DNA of 64,000 nucleotides, taken from assembly GCF_003480255.1 (NCBI RefSeq), contig NZ_QUIN01000005.1, positions 1 to 64,000 of the forward strand, read 5' to 3'. The position numbers were made by a program, and so were the translations under genes. Numbering within the stretch: the stretch's first letter is position 1; every line of letters starts with the position of its first letter. A model generated the notes under the pieces. It made no database searches, had not been told where the DNA came from, and saw only the letters and a list, made by a program, of their open reading frames with translations. Positions 27,021 through 34,882 of this stretch are shown piece by piece. The stretch is from Erysipelatoclostridium sp. AM42-17 (GTDB lineage: Bacteria; Bacillota_I; Bacilli_A; Erysipelotrichales; Coprobacillaceae).

Positions 27021-27680
27021 ATGTTAAAGAAAAAAGCAGTCATCTTTGATATGGATGGTTTAATGATTGATAGTGAAAGAATTGCATTAAAAACAAATAT
27101 AGAGGTACATCAAGAGTATGGTTATCCATTAGATGAATCGGTAGCATTGGATTTAGTAGGAAGAAATTTAGCGAATACGAAAGCTTATTTAGAAGATTAT
27201 TTTGGTGAGGGTTATCCTTTTGATATCATTAGAAAAGAAACTGTTAAAAGAAGAATGGATTATTATAAAGAGAATCCTTTACAAATGAAAAAAGGATTAG
27301 TTCCTTTATTAGATTATTTAAAAAAAGAAAAGATTAAAACTGCGGTAGCATCATCAACAAGAAAAGCAAGAATTATTGAAAATCTAAAAGAAATTAAAGT
27401 ATTAGAATACTTTGATTATATTGTTGGTGGTGACCAAATTGTTCATGGTAAACCGGCACCAGATATCTTTTTAGATGCTTGTCATGCTTTAAAAGTAAAG
27501 CCTCAAGAAGCATTGGTTTTAGAAGATAGTAAAAATGGAATTTTAGCTGCAGTAAATGGCAACATAGATGTGATTTGTATTCCTGATTTAGTACAACATC
27601 CTCAAGAAATATTAGATTTAACATACTGTACTTTAGATTCCTTAGATCAAGTCATTAACGAGGTAACCAGCGATGATTAA
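27021..27680 (+). CDS. HAD-IA family hydrolase (beta-phosphoglucomutase-like)
   Basis: HAD motif I FDMDGLMIDSE carries the nucleophile and acid aspartates. Motif II is AVASSTRKARI, motif III the Lys of HGKPAPDIF, and motif IV LVLEDSKNG. A small helical cap (about residues 17-85) fits the phosphoglycolate phosphatase/beta-phosphoglucomutase subgroup. The substrate is not predictable. Overlaps the following glycosylase gene by eight bases. Confidence 0.85.
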   Translation: MLKKKAVIFDMDGLMIDSERIALKTNIEVHQEYGYPLDESVALDLVGRNLANTKAYLEDYFGEGYPFDIIRKETVKRRMDYYKENPLQMKKGLVPLLDYLKKEKIKTAVASSTRKARIIENLKEIKVLEYFDYIVGGDQIVHGKPAPDIFLDACHALKVKPQEALVLEDSKNGILAAVNGNIDVICIPDLVQHPQEILDLTYCTLDSLDQVINEVTSDD

Positions 27681-28140
27681 TCACCCTATAGAGCCAGTTT
27701 ATAATCAAGATTCTAAAATATTGATTTTAGGGTCTTTTCCTTCTGTCAAATCAAGAGAAGCTAAATTCTTTTATCATCATCCACAAAATCGTTTTTGGAA
27801 AGTCTTAGCAGCTATCTTTAAAGAAGAAGTACCTCAAACAATTGATGAAAAAAAGCAATTTTTACTTAGAAATCATATTGCTTTATGGGATGTCATTGCC
27901 AGTTGTGATATTAAAGGATCAAGTGATTCCAGTATTGAAAATGTTAAAGTCAATGATTTAGATTTAATTATGCAACATTGTTCTATTGAAAAGATCATCA
28001 CTAATGGAAATACAGCTTATCGTTATTATCAACGTTATTTTCATTATTTACAGCCTGTTTATAAATTACCTTCTACTTCTCCAGCTAATGCTGCTTATTC
28101 TTTAGATAAGTTAATTTCAATATGGAAGGATTGTTTTTAA
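27673..28140 (+). CDS. UDG superfamily DNA glycosylase (DNA-deoxyinosine glycosylase type)
   Basis: A 155-residue single-domain glycosylase. The N-terminal LILGSFPSVKSREAKFFYHHPQNRFWKVL and ALWDVIASCDIKGSSDSS segments match the family 6 (hypoxanthine-DNA glycosylase) branch, where the catalytic Asn/Asp of motif 1 is replaced. LPSTSPANAA is the C-terminal DNA-intercalation motif. It would remove deaminated bases in base-excision repair. It sits between a HAD phosphatase and a MATE pump and overlaps both genes, so it is part of that transcript. Confidence 0.75.
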   Translation: MINHPIEPVYNQDSKILILGSFPSVKSREAKFFYHHPQNRFWKVLAAIFKEEVPQTIDEKKQFLLRNHIALWDVIASCDIKGSSDSSIENVKVNDLDLIMQHCSIEKIITNGNTAYRYYQRYFHYLQPVYKLPSTSPANAAYSLDKLISIWKDCF

Positions 28141-29480
28141 TGGAAAGAGATTTAACGAAAGATAAAATTGCTTCGTCACTTATTTTATTCTCCATCCCTA
28201 TGATTTTAGGTAATCTTCTACAACAACTTTATAATATTGTCGATACTTATATTGTAGGAAAGTTTGTAGGGAACGGTGCGATTGGAGCAGTAGGTTCAAG
28301 TTATACACTGATGACTTTTTTAACTTCGATTATTATTGGATTGTGTATGGGGAGTGGTATTTTATTTTCAATGTATTTTGGAGCTAGAAAAGAAAATCAA
28401 ATGAAAGTTTCTTTCTTTGTTTCTTTTATTTCCATTGGTTTATTATCTCTTGTTTTAGAATTACTATGTTTTATTTTACTTCCTTTCATACTCAATTGGT
28501 TACAAATTCCACAATCTATTTATCATGATACTTATCTTTATTTAAAAATTATTTTTGTAGGTATTATTTTTACTTTTATTTATAATTATTTTGCTGCTTT
28601 GTTAAGAGCGTTGGGAAACTCTAAGACGCCACTTTTATTTTTAGCTCTTTCAACAATCAGTAACATTGTATTAGATCTAGTTTTTGTTTTGGTTTTAAAA
28701 AAAGGAGTAGCCGGTGCAGCGATAGCGACTGTCATATCACAAGTATTGAGTGCGTTAGGGATAATGCTTTATGTTTTCTTTTTTAAAAGAAAAATCTTGC
28801 CTGGTAAAGAACATTTTCATTTTGATTTAGAAATCTTTAAAAAATTAAAAGATTATTCATTAATGACGTGTTTACAACAAGGAATTATGAATTTTGGTAT
28901 TTTAATGATTCAGGGATTAGTCAATAGTTTTGGTCTTGATGTGATGTCTGCTTTTAGTGTGGCTGTTAAAATAGATAGTTTTGCTTATATGCCAGTTCAA
29001 GATTTTGGTAATGCTTTTTCTACTTTTGTAGCACAAAATCAAGGAGCAAAACAAGAAACAAGAATTAAACAAGGATTATATGTAGCAAGTCTTTTATCTT
29101 TTGTTTTTTGTGTTTTTATAAGTTTAGGAGTTTGTCTATTTTCTTATCAACTTATGGCTTTATTTGTTTCAGGAAATAGTCATATTATTCAAATAGGCAT
29201 GACTTATTTAAGAATTGAGGGATCATGTTATATTGGAATTGGATGCTTATTTTTATTATATGGATACTATCGTGGTGTTGGAAAAATGAAAATGTCACTT
29301 ATCCTTACTGTGATTTCTTTAGGCACAAGAGTTGGATTGTCTTATATATTTGCGCCAATATGGGGTAAAGAAGTGATTTGGATATCAATTGTTATAGGGT
29401 GGATTTTAGCTGATCTTGTAGGAATTGTATATGGTATAAAAAAAGAAAATTGGAGGCATGTAAATGGAGTCAATGATTGA
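28140..29480 (+). CDS. MATE family efflux transporter
   Basis: A 446-residue multidrug/Na+ antiporter-type protein with about twelve membrane helices in two similar halves. The N-terminus PMILGNLLQQLYNIVDTYIVG and the repeat-half segment ALRALGNSKTP are typical MATE signatures. ATG 28140 shares one base with the preceding TAA (TAATG), with GGAAGGA nine bases upstream. An ATG at 28122 lies inside the preceding gene and is less likely. Overlaps mnmM by 17 bases. Confidence 0.9.
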   Translation: MERDLTKDKIASSLILFSIPMILGNLLQQLYNIVDTYIVGKFVGNGAIGAVGSSYTLMTFLTSIIIGLCMGSGILFSMYFGARKENQMKVSFFVSFISIGLLSLVLELLCFILLPFILNWLQIPQSIYHDTYLYLKIIFVGIIFTFIYNYFAALLRALGNSKTPLLFLALSTISNIVLDLVFVLVLKKGVAGAAIATVISQVLSALGIMLYVFFFKRKILPGKEHFHFDLEIFKKLKDYSLMTCLQQGIMNFGILMIQGLVNSFGLDVMSAFSVAVKIDSFAYMPVQDFGNAFSTFVAQNQGAKQETRIKQGLYVASLLSFVFCVFISLGVCLFSYQLMALFVSGNSHIIQIGMTYLRIEGSCYIGIGCLFLLYGYYRGVGKMKMSLILTVISLGTRVGLSYIFAPIWGKEVIWISIVIGWILADLVGIVYGIKKENWRHVNGVND

Positions 29481-29991
29481 ATTTGTTCATCAAAGAATAA
29501 GTCAAAATCAATATTCAATAGGTATTGATTTTACTATGGGGAATGGACATGATACATTATTTTTAGCAAAGTATTGTCAAACTGTTCACAGTTTTGATAT
29601 TCAAGAACAGGCGCTTGTATCGTCGAGGCAGTTAGTAAAAGACCAAAGTCATGTTTTTTTACATCTTGATAGCCATGAACATTTTTTAAATTATGTTGAT
29701 CATTTTGATGTGGGTATTTTTAATTTAGGTTACCTACCTCAAGGTGACCATCACATCACGACTCAAAGTGATGTCACTCTTAACACATTACGACAAGCTC
29801 TTATCGCATTGAACCCTTTAGGACATATTTATTTGGTTGTTTATATTGGTCATGAAGAAGGTTTAAAAGAAAGTGCACTTATTGATGCATATGTTGCTTC
29901 TTTAGATCATAAATTATATAACGTAGCGTTGTTTAAAATGATGAATAAAGATCATGCTCCTTATGTATTAGATATTGAAAAAAGAAAGTAA
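29464..29991 (+). CDS. mnmM: tRNA mnm5s2U34 methyltransferase (MnmM/YtqB family)
   Basis: A small class I SAM-dependent methyltransferase, 175 residues. The SAM loop is IDFTMGNGHDTLFLA, the acidic ribose-binding position lies in VHSFDIQEQAL, and the catalytic-site stretch is GIFNLGYLPQGDH. This combination is characteristic of YtqB, shown in Firmicutes to be MnmM, which completes the mnm5s2U wobble modification. GGAGG lies nine bases before the ATG. Confidence 0.8.
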   Translation: MESMIEFVHQRISQNQYSIGIDFTMGNGHDTLFLAKYCQTVHSFDIQEQALVSSRQLVKDQSHVFLHLDSHEHFLNYVDHFDVGIFNLGYLPQGDHHITTQSDVTLNTLRQALIALNPLGHIYLVVYIGHEEGLKESALIDAYVASLDHKLYNVALFKMMNKDHAPYVLDIEKRK

Positions 29992-30051
29992 ATATAATGC
30001 ATTAAAGTAGTAACAATGTTATAATATAAATAGAAATAGGAGGGGATTGAT

Positions 30052-30330
30052 ATGGCAAAAGCAGTAACTATTATAGTCACTGATCCGGTCGGTCTTTATG
30101 CAACTCCGGCAACCGAATTAGTTGATACAATGAAGACATTTTCTAGTGACATTCAATTAGAATATGAATCAAAAAGTGTTAACATGAAATCTTTGATGGG
30201 GGTTTTATCTTTAGGGATTCCTTGTAAAGCAACAATCAAAGTCGAAGCTTCTGGTGATGATGAAGAAGCAGTTATTGAAAGTGTAATAAAAAAAATGACA
30301 GAACTTTCAATAGGAAAGGTACAATCATAA
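30052..30330 (+). CDS. HPr-like protein lacking the active-site histidine (Crh-like)
   Basis: A 92-residue HPr fold. The usual GIHARPAT active-site motif reads GLYATPAT, so the PEP-phosphorylated histidine (His15 in HPr) is Tyr16 and the following conserved Arg is Thr18. The regulatory serine is retained as Ser47 in NMKSLMG. It therefore cannot carry phosphate for the PTS but could be a substrate of HPr kinase, like Bacillus Crh, which has Gln at this site. It lies just upstream of mraY with its own terminator. A CcpA co-repressor role is inferred only. Confidence 0.85.
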   Translation: MAKAVTIIVTDPVGLYATPATELVDTMKTFSSDIQLEYESKSVNMKSLMGVLSLGIPCKATIKVEASGDDEEAVIESVIKKMTELSIGKVQS

Positions 30331-30350
30331 AAAAGCCTTTAGGCTTTTTT
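30329..30350 (+). terminator. intrinsic terminator after the HPr-like gene
   Basis: AAAAAAGCC-TTTA-GGCTTTTTT, a perfect stem ending in six T. Confidence 0.85.
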
Positions 30351-30362
30351 ATTTTGGTTCAA

Positions 30363-30391
30363 TTGAAGACATAATCTTTTTGTGTTATAGT
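30363..30391 (+). promoter_or_regulatory. mraY promoter
   Basis: TTGAAG (30363-30368) and TATAGT (30386-30391) with 17 bp spacing, 30 bp before the mraY start. It probably drives mraY-murD. Confidence 0.6.
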
Positions 30392-30421
30392 GTTAAAGAT
30401 AAATAATAAAGGGGAATTCGT

Positions 30422-31411
30422 ATGGAAAATTTTATTAAATTAATAATGGCTTTTTTAATTGGATTATTACTTGTCATAATTGCAATGCCAAAAGTCATCC
30501 CATTTCTACATAAAATGAAGTTTGGACAAGTGGAAAGAGAAGAAGGATTAGAATCACATAAGAAAAAAGGTGGTACGCCAACAATGGGTGGTGTTGTCTT
30601 TGTGATTGCTGCTTTATTATCAGCACTTATTGTTAATTTTAGTCAATTAGCTAACCCTCAATTGATTTTAATTTCAATTGTTTTAGTTGGTTATAGTGCT
30701 ATTGGTTTTATTGATGATGGTTTGATTATTTTAAAACACCAAAATGAAGGTTTAAAAGCATGGCAAAAATTTTTATTACAAGCTATTTTAGCTATTATTT
30801 GTTATTGGTTTTTAAAAGAATTTATTGTTCCAGCTAATGGTATGGCCTTTACTGAAATTCAAATTCCAATTGTTAAGGTCAATATTGATTTAGGTTACTT
30901 CTATGCTTTATTAGTATTTATTATGTTTACTGGAGAAAGTAATGGTGTAAATTTATCAGATGGGTTAGATGGACTAGCAACAGGACTTACAATGGTGGCA
31001 ATTGCACCATTTATCATTTACGCTATTATGATTAAAGATTATGTCGTTGCAAGTTATGGAGCAGCTATGATTGGTGCTTTACTTGGATTTATGTTCTTTA
31101 ATTATCATCCTGCACGTATTTTTATGGGTGATGTGGGATCACTTGGCTTAGGTGGTTTCTTAGCTATTTTAGCGATTCTTACAAAACAAGAGTTATTATT
31201 AATTTTAGTTGGTGGTGTATTCTTAATGGAAACATTATCTGTTATTATTCAAGTTGTTTCTTTTAAAACAAGAGGAAAACGTGTCTTTAAAATGGCACCT
31301 ATTCATCATCATTTTGAAATGCTAGGATGGTCTGAACAACAAGTTACTATTTCATTTTGGTTTGTTGGTTTTATTTGTGGTATTTTAGCGATTGTGATAG
31401 GAGTGTTATAA
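30422..31411 (+). CDS. mraY: phospho-N-acetylmuramoyl-pentapeptide transferase
   Basis: Makes lipid I from UDP-MurNAc-pentapeptide and undecaprenyl phosphate at the cytoplasmic membrane. The conserved HKKKGGTPTMGG, the IGFIDDGL aspartates, NLSDGLDGLATG, FMGDVGSLGLGG and MAPIHHHFEMLG (triple His) are all present. Ten membrane helices fit the 329 residues. One base separates it from murD. Confidence 0.97.
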   Translation: MENFIKLIMAFLIGLLLVIIAMPKVIPFLHKMKFGQVEREEGLESHKKKGGTPTMGGVVFVIAALLSALIVNFSQLANPQLILISIVLVGYSAIGFIDDGLIILKHQNEGLKAWQKFLLQAILAIICYWFLKEFIVPANGMAFTEIQIPIVKVNIDLGYFYALLVFIMFTGESNGVNLSDGLDGLATGLTMVAIAPFIIYAIMIKDYVVASYGAAMIGALLGFMFFNYHPARIFMGDVGSLGLGGFLAILAILTKQELLLILVGGVFLMETLSVIIQVVSFKTRGKRVFKMAPIHHHFEMLGWSEQQVTISFWFVGFICGILAIVIGVL

Positions 31412-31412
31412 G

Positions 31413-32762
31413 ATGCTTACAGGAAAGAAAGTACTTGTTATTGGACTTGCTAGAAGTGGTAATGCAGCTGTTCATTTATTACAAAAATTAAATGCAACCA
31501 TTACAATTAATGAAGGTAAAAATAAAGAAGATATTAAAGAATATGATGAATATGTAAGTCAAGGAATAGAAATGGTAACCGGTGGTCATCCTGATGAATT
31601 ATTTGAACGTGATTTTGATTTTGTTATTAAAAATCCGGGAATTAATTACCATAAACCATTTATTTTAAGATTAAAAGAGCGTCATATTCCTGTTTATACA
31701 GAAATTGAATTAGCTTATCAAGTCGCCAAAAAGCAACATTATATTGCTGTAACAGGAACAAATGGTAAGACAACAACAGTTACATTAATTTATGAAATCT
31801 TAAAAAATCAATATTCTCATGTTCACTATGCAGGAAATATTGGTAAACCTTTATGTGATGTTGTTTTAGAAAACAACTTATTAGAAGAAGAAAATCATTA
31901 TATCGTCTTAGAAATGTCAAATTTCCAATTATTAGATATCGATAAATTTAGACCAGAATTTTCTACAATTATTAATTTAACACCTGATCATTTGGATTAT
32001 ATGGCTTCTTTAGATGAATACTATGCTTCTAAAACAAATATTTATAAAAACTGTCAAGATGATGATGTCTATGTATGTAATTTAGATGATGAAACATTAA
32101 AAACATATTTAGATCGTTATCCTGTAAAATGTAAACAGGTAACACAATCTTTAAAACAAGATGCAACTTGTCATATTAAAGATCAAGCTATTTATTATCA
32201 AAATGAACATATCATTGATTTAGATGAAATAAAAATTGTAGGTGATCATAATGTTCAAAACATCATGTTAGCCTCGGCTCTTTGTAAATTAGCAGGCGTA
32301 TCTAATCAAGTGCTTCATGATACGATTGCAGCTTTTAATGGTGTAGAACACCGTATTGAATATGTAAATGAAATTAATGGTGTTAAGATTTACAATGATT
32401 CTAAAGCAACGAATACCGATGCTTCTATTATTGCTTTAAAAGCATTTAAACAACCTGTTATTTTATTGATGGGTGGTTTTGAAAAGGGGTTAGATTTAAC
32501 AGAATTAGCGTCATACAATGATCATATTAAGTATTTAGTTACTTTTGGTGTAGCAGGTCAACGTTTTAAACAAGATATGCATCATCCTCATAGTGATTAC
32601 CAACCTCATTTAAAAGAAGCTGTTGATAAGGCTTTAGAGGTAGCTCAACCAGGAGATATTATTCTCCTTTCGCCATCTACAAGTTCTTTTGATGAATTTA
32701 GTGGTTATGAACAAAGAGGAACAGAATTTAAAAAAATGATTAATGAAAAATGTAAGAAATAG
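31413..32762 (+). CDS. murD: UDP-N-acetylmuramoylalanine--D-glutamate ligase
   Basis: Adds D-Glu to UDP-MurNAc-L-Ala. The ATP-binding loop VTGTNGKTTTV, the central NLTPDHLDYM and the C-terminal YNDSKATNTDAS and SPSTSSFDEF are standard for MurD. 449 residues. It follows mraY with one base between them. A terminator hairpin overlaps its stop, so spoVE downstream is not in the same transcript by default. Confidence 0.96.
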   Translation: MLTGKKVLVIGLARSGNAAVHLLQKLNATITINEGKNKEDIKEYDEYVSQGIEMVTGGHPDELFERDFDFVIKNPGINYHKPFILRLKERHIPVYTEIELAYQVAKKQHYIAVTGTNGKTTTVTLIYEILKNQYSHVHYAGNIGKPLCDVVLENNLLEEENHYIVLEMSNFQLLDIDKFRPEFSTIINLTPDHLDYMASLDEYYASKTNIYKNCQDDDVYVCNLDDETLKTYLDRYPVKCKQVTQSLKQDATCHIKDQAIYYQNEHIIDLDEIKIVGDHNVQNIMLASALCKLAGVSNQVLHDTIAAFNGVEHRIEYVNEINGVKIYNDSKATNTDASIIALKAFKQPVILLMGGFEKGLDLTELASYNDHIKYLVTFGVAGQRFKQDMHHPHSDYQPHLKEAVDKALEVAQPGDIILLSPSTSSFDEFSGYEQRGTEFKKMINEKCKK

Positions 32763-32775
32763 TTTCTTACATTTT
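32751..32775 (+). terminator. murD terminator
   Basis: Stem TGTAAGAAA / TTTCTTACA with the stop codon as loop, followed by five T. Confidence 0.75.
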
Positions 32776-32880
32776 TAGCATATATAAAGGAAAAATATGC
32801 TAAAACTCATTTTAAAAGATTTTTGATTTATATGACTATTGAAACAGTAGGACTAACGGTTGTTAATGAATATAACAAAA

Positions 32881-32914
32881 AAATAGCAAGGGTTCGTTTG
32901 AACTCTTGCTATTT
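32881..32914. terminator. bidirectional terminator between murD and the response regulator gene
   Basis: Arms AAATAGCAAG and CTTGCTATTT with an inner GTTC/GAAC helix. It overlaps the stop codon of the minus-strand gene. Confidence 0.7.
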
Positions 32915-33757
32915 TAAATCTTGTAAAGCTTGTTGATACATATTTTCAAATGTTGCTGCTTGATTAATATAAGTCATCCCTGCCATTAATATAATTTCAT
33001 CAGGAAATTCTGTTAATTTTTTTTGATTATATAGACGAACAATGTCTTCTATTTTAGCGTAAAGGGCTTCTTTGGATTGAGGGTGAGTGACATAGACAGC
33101 AATCATATCCTCACTTATATGACCAATAATATCTTCTTTACTAAACTGGCTTGAAATAAAGACTGTTGTTTTTTGAATAATGGTATTTCCCAAAAGAGTT
33201 CCCTCATTTTGATAAATTTCATTTAGACCATGAATTTTAAAAATAGCAAGTGCTCTTTGATCATGAGGATGATGACTGCTTTTTTCATCAACGAGCCATT
33301 TTAAAGTATCAAAGTGAAAAACTTTAGTAAGTTGATTAACTTTTGATTCATCAATAGAATGATGTTCTTCCATAAGTTGTTTATAGCGATAATAAAATAA
33401 TCCTGCATGATAAACACGATTGATGATAAGTTCACTCATAAATGGCTTAGTAATATAATCATAAGCTCCTGCATCAAAAGCTTCAATTAAATCATTTTCT
33501 TGGTTACTTGCCGCAATAACAATAACAGGTATTTTTTCAGTTCTTTCATTTTTTTTAATAAGTCTTAATAAATCGATAGCTCCGGGTGTTACTAAATCAA
33601 GTATAATGACATCAAATAAGTAATTAGGATCTTCTATATAATTTAAAGCATCTCTAATAGTATGTACACCGGTGGTAATGAAGTAAGGATTAAATATTTT
33701 TTGCATTAAAGCTTGATTTATTGTTGCGTCATCAACTAATAGTAAATGCATTTCCAT
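32909..33757 (-). CDS. response regulator with degenerate GGDEF domain
   Basis: Residues 1-120 are a receiver domain (LLLVDDATINQ acidic pocket, DVIILDLVTPG with the phosphoacceptor Asp, VIVIAAS, and Lys in DYITKPF). The remaining 150 residues have the fold pattern of a GGDEF domain, but the signature is replaced by His-Ile-Ser-Glu-Asp, so diguanylate cyclase activity is unlikely. ATG 33757 has GAGGTGAT upstream. The frame is open for 26 more residues, which are rejected. It lies between murD and spoVE on the opposite strand, an unusual insertion in a conserved wall-gene order. It faces away from spoVE and shares its promoter region. Confidence 0.8.
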   Translation of the reverse strand: MEMHLLLVDDATINQALMQKIFNPYFITTGVHTIRDALNYIEDPNYLFDVIILDLVTPGAIDLLRLIKKNERTEKIPVIVIAASNQENDLIEAFDAGAYDYITKPFMSELIINRVYHAGLFYYRYKQLMEEHHSIDESKVNQLTKVFHFDTLKWLVDEKSSHHPHDQRALAIFKIHGLNEIYQNEGTLLGNTIIQKTTVFISSQFSKEDIIGHISEDMIAVYVTHPQSKEALYAKIEDIVRLYNQKKLTEFPDEIILMAGMTYINQAATFENMYQQALQDLK

Positions 33758-33856
33758 ATCTATCACCTCTGTACTTATTATAGTATAAATTTCATAAAAA
33801 TAACGGAATAAAAAATAAAAAAGAATAATTTTCATATATTATTAGGGGTGAAATAA

Positions 33857-34852
33857 ATGAAAACAAAAAGAATCATTCTCATCATTTCTATTATTGTAAT
33901 GATTGGCTTAATGATGGTATATAGTGCCTCCCATATATGGGCTTATTATAAATTCAATGATCATTATTATTATTTCAAACGACAAGCCCTTTTTGCAATA
34001 TTAGGAATCGTGATGATGTTTATTTTTTCAAAAATAGATTATCATCTTTATCAAAAATATAGTATTACTATTTTACTGGGAAGTTTGGTGTTATTAGGAT
34101 TAGTTTTAATTCCTGGTGTAGGGGTTGTAAGAGGGGGTTCAAGAAGTTGGTTTAATTTTGGCTTATTTGCTTTACAACCTTCAGAAATATATAAAATTGC
34201 GATGATTATTTATGTAAGTGATTATTTAGCTCATCATTATCATCAAATGAAAAAGGTGAAAACAGCTTTTAAATTAGTTTTCATGAATTTAATAGGGTTT
34301 GGTTTAATTATGTTACAACCTGATTTTGGTAGTGGTTTAGTGATTATATGTTCAGTAGCATTAATGGTGATGGTGTCACCTTTTTTGTTTCGCTATTTTT
34401 TATCGGTAGGATTAATAGGTTTAGCTGGAATGGTCACAATGATTTTATCAGCGAGCTATCGTTTAAAAAGAATTACAGCTTATTTGAATCCGTTTGCTGA
34501 TCCTTTGGGATCAGGATTTCAAATGATTCAATCACTTTATTCTATTGCTCCAGGAGGAATTTTAGGAGTAGGTTTTGATCATAGTATTCAAAAACATTTT
34601 TATTTACCAGAACCACAAACAGATTTTATTTTTGCTATCTATTTAGAAGAGTTTGGCTTAATAGGAGGTATGTTTTTAGTTTTACTTTATACTTGCTTTT
34701 TTGTTTATTGTTTTACACTTGCAAAGTATGTAGATGATCTTTTTGGTAGTTTTTTAATGTTAGGCATTGTTTTTATGATTGGTATTCAAACTTTTATGAA
34801 TCTAGGGGTTGTAGTAGGATTGCTACCAGTTACAGGTGTAACGCATTTTTAG
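33857..34852 (+). CDS. spoVE: SpoVE/FtsW SEDS protein, 5' part of an interrupted gene
   Basis: SEDS-family peptidoglycan polymerase. Its sequence tracks Bacillus SpoVE closely (VYSASHIWAYYKF, LIPGVGVVRGGSRSWF, LQPSEIYKIAM, DPLGSGFQMIQSLY, LPEPQTDFIFA with the catalytic Asp), and the position murD-X-murG is that of spoVE. It ends abruptly: after GLLPVTGV the frame reads Thr-His-Phe and stops, so the last helix and the family signature (LP followed by Ser-Tyr-Gly-Gly) are missing. The missing end is found in frame at 38445-38540, beyond a recombinase-bearing element. Joined at ACAGGTGT the protein is 357 residues. As it stands the gene is probably inactive. The AGGGGTG ribosome binding site supports ATG 33857. 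Confidence 0.93.
   Translation: MKTKRIILIISIIVMIGLMMVYSASHIWAYYKFNDHYYYFKRQALFAILGIVMMFIFSKIDYHLYQKYSITILLGSLVLLGLVLIPGVGVVRGGSRSWFNFGLFALQPSEIYKIAMIIYVSDYLAHHYHQMKKVKTAFKLVFMNLIGFGLIMLQPDFGSGLVIICSVALMVMVSPFLFRYFLSVGLIGLAGMVTMILSASYRLKRITAYLNPFADPLGSGFQMIQSLYSIAPGGILGVGFDHSIQKHFYLPEPQTDFIFAIYLEEFGLIGGMFLVLLYTCFFVYCFTLAKYVDDLFGSFLMLGIVFMIGIQTFMNLGVVVGLLPVTGVTHF
34829..34842 (+). other. left attachment site (attL) of the spoVE element
   Basis: GTTACA-GG-TGTAAC, an inverted repeat around a GG dinucleotide (34835-34836). It lies at the codons for Val-Thr-Gly-Val in spoVE. The octamer ACAGGTGT (34832-34839) is shared with the right site at 38442-38449. Confidence 0.8.
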
Positions 34853-34854
34853 TG

Positions 34855-34882
34855 ATAAAAAAATCAGTCAAGATGACTGATT
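34855..34882 (-). terminator. terminator of the element's GGDEF gene
   Basis: Stem AATCAGTCA / TGACTGATT, followed on the minus strand by seven T. It lies just inside the left end of the element. Confidence 0.75.

Noticed and set aside
30052..30330. Ordinary PTS HPr
   Set aside because: The phosphorylatable histidine and the neighbouring arginine are both absent.
32763..32876. Open frame continuing after the murD stop
   Set aside because: The stop lies in a good terminator and the following residues match nothing in the Mur ligase family. Probably chance.
33814..33840. Sigma-E-like promoter (ATA, 15 bp, CATATATT) upstream of spoVE, and a similar AATACATT at 36781 before the 39-codon ORF
   Set aside because: Tempting for a developmental switch, but in both cases the predicted start would fall on the ribosome binding site, and in such AT-rich sequence these boxes arise by chance. 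Start-site mapping would settle it.
33857..34852. Truncated spoVE as a simple frameshift or IS disruption
   Set aside because: The missing end exists intact 3.6 kb away. The insert has no transposase, terminal repeats or typical target duplication, and it carries a serine recombinase with shared core sites.
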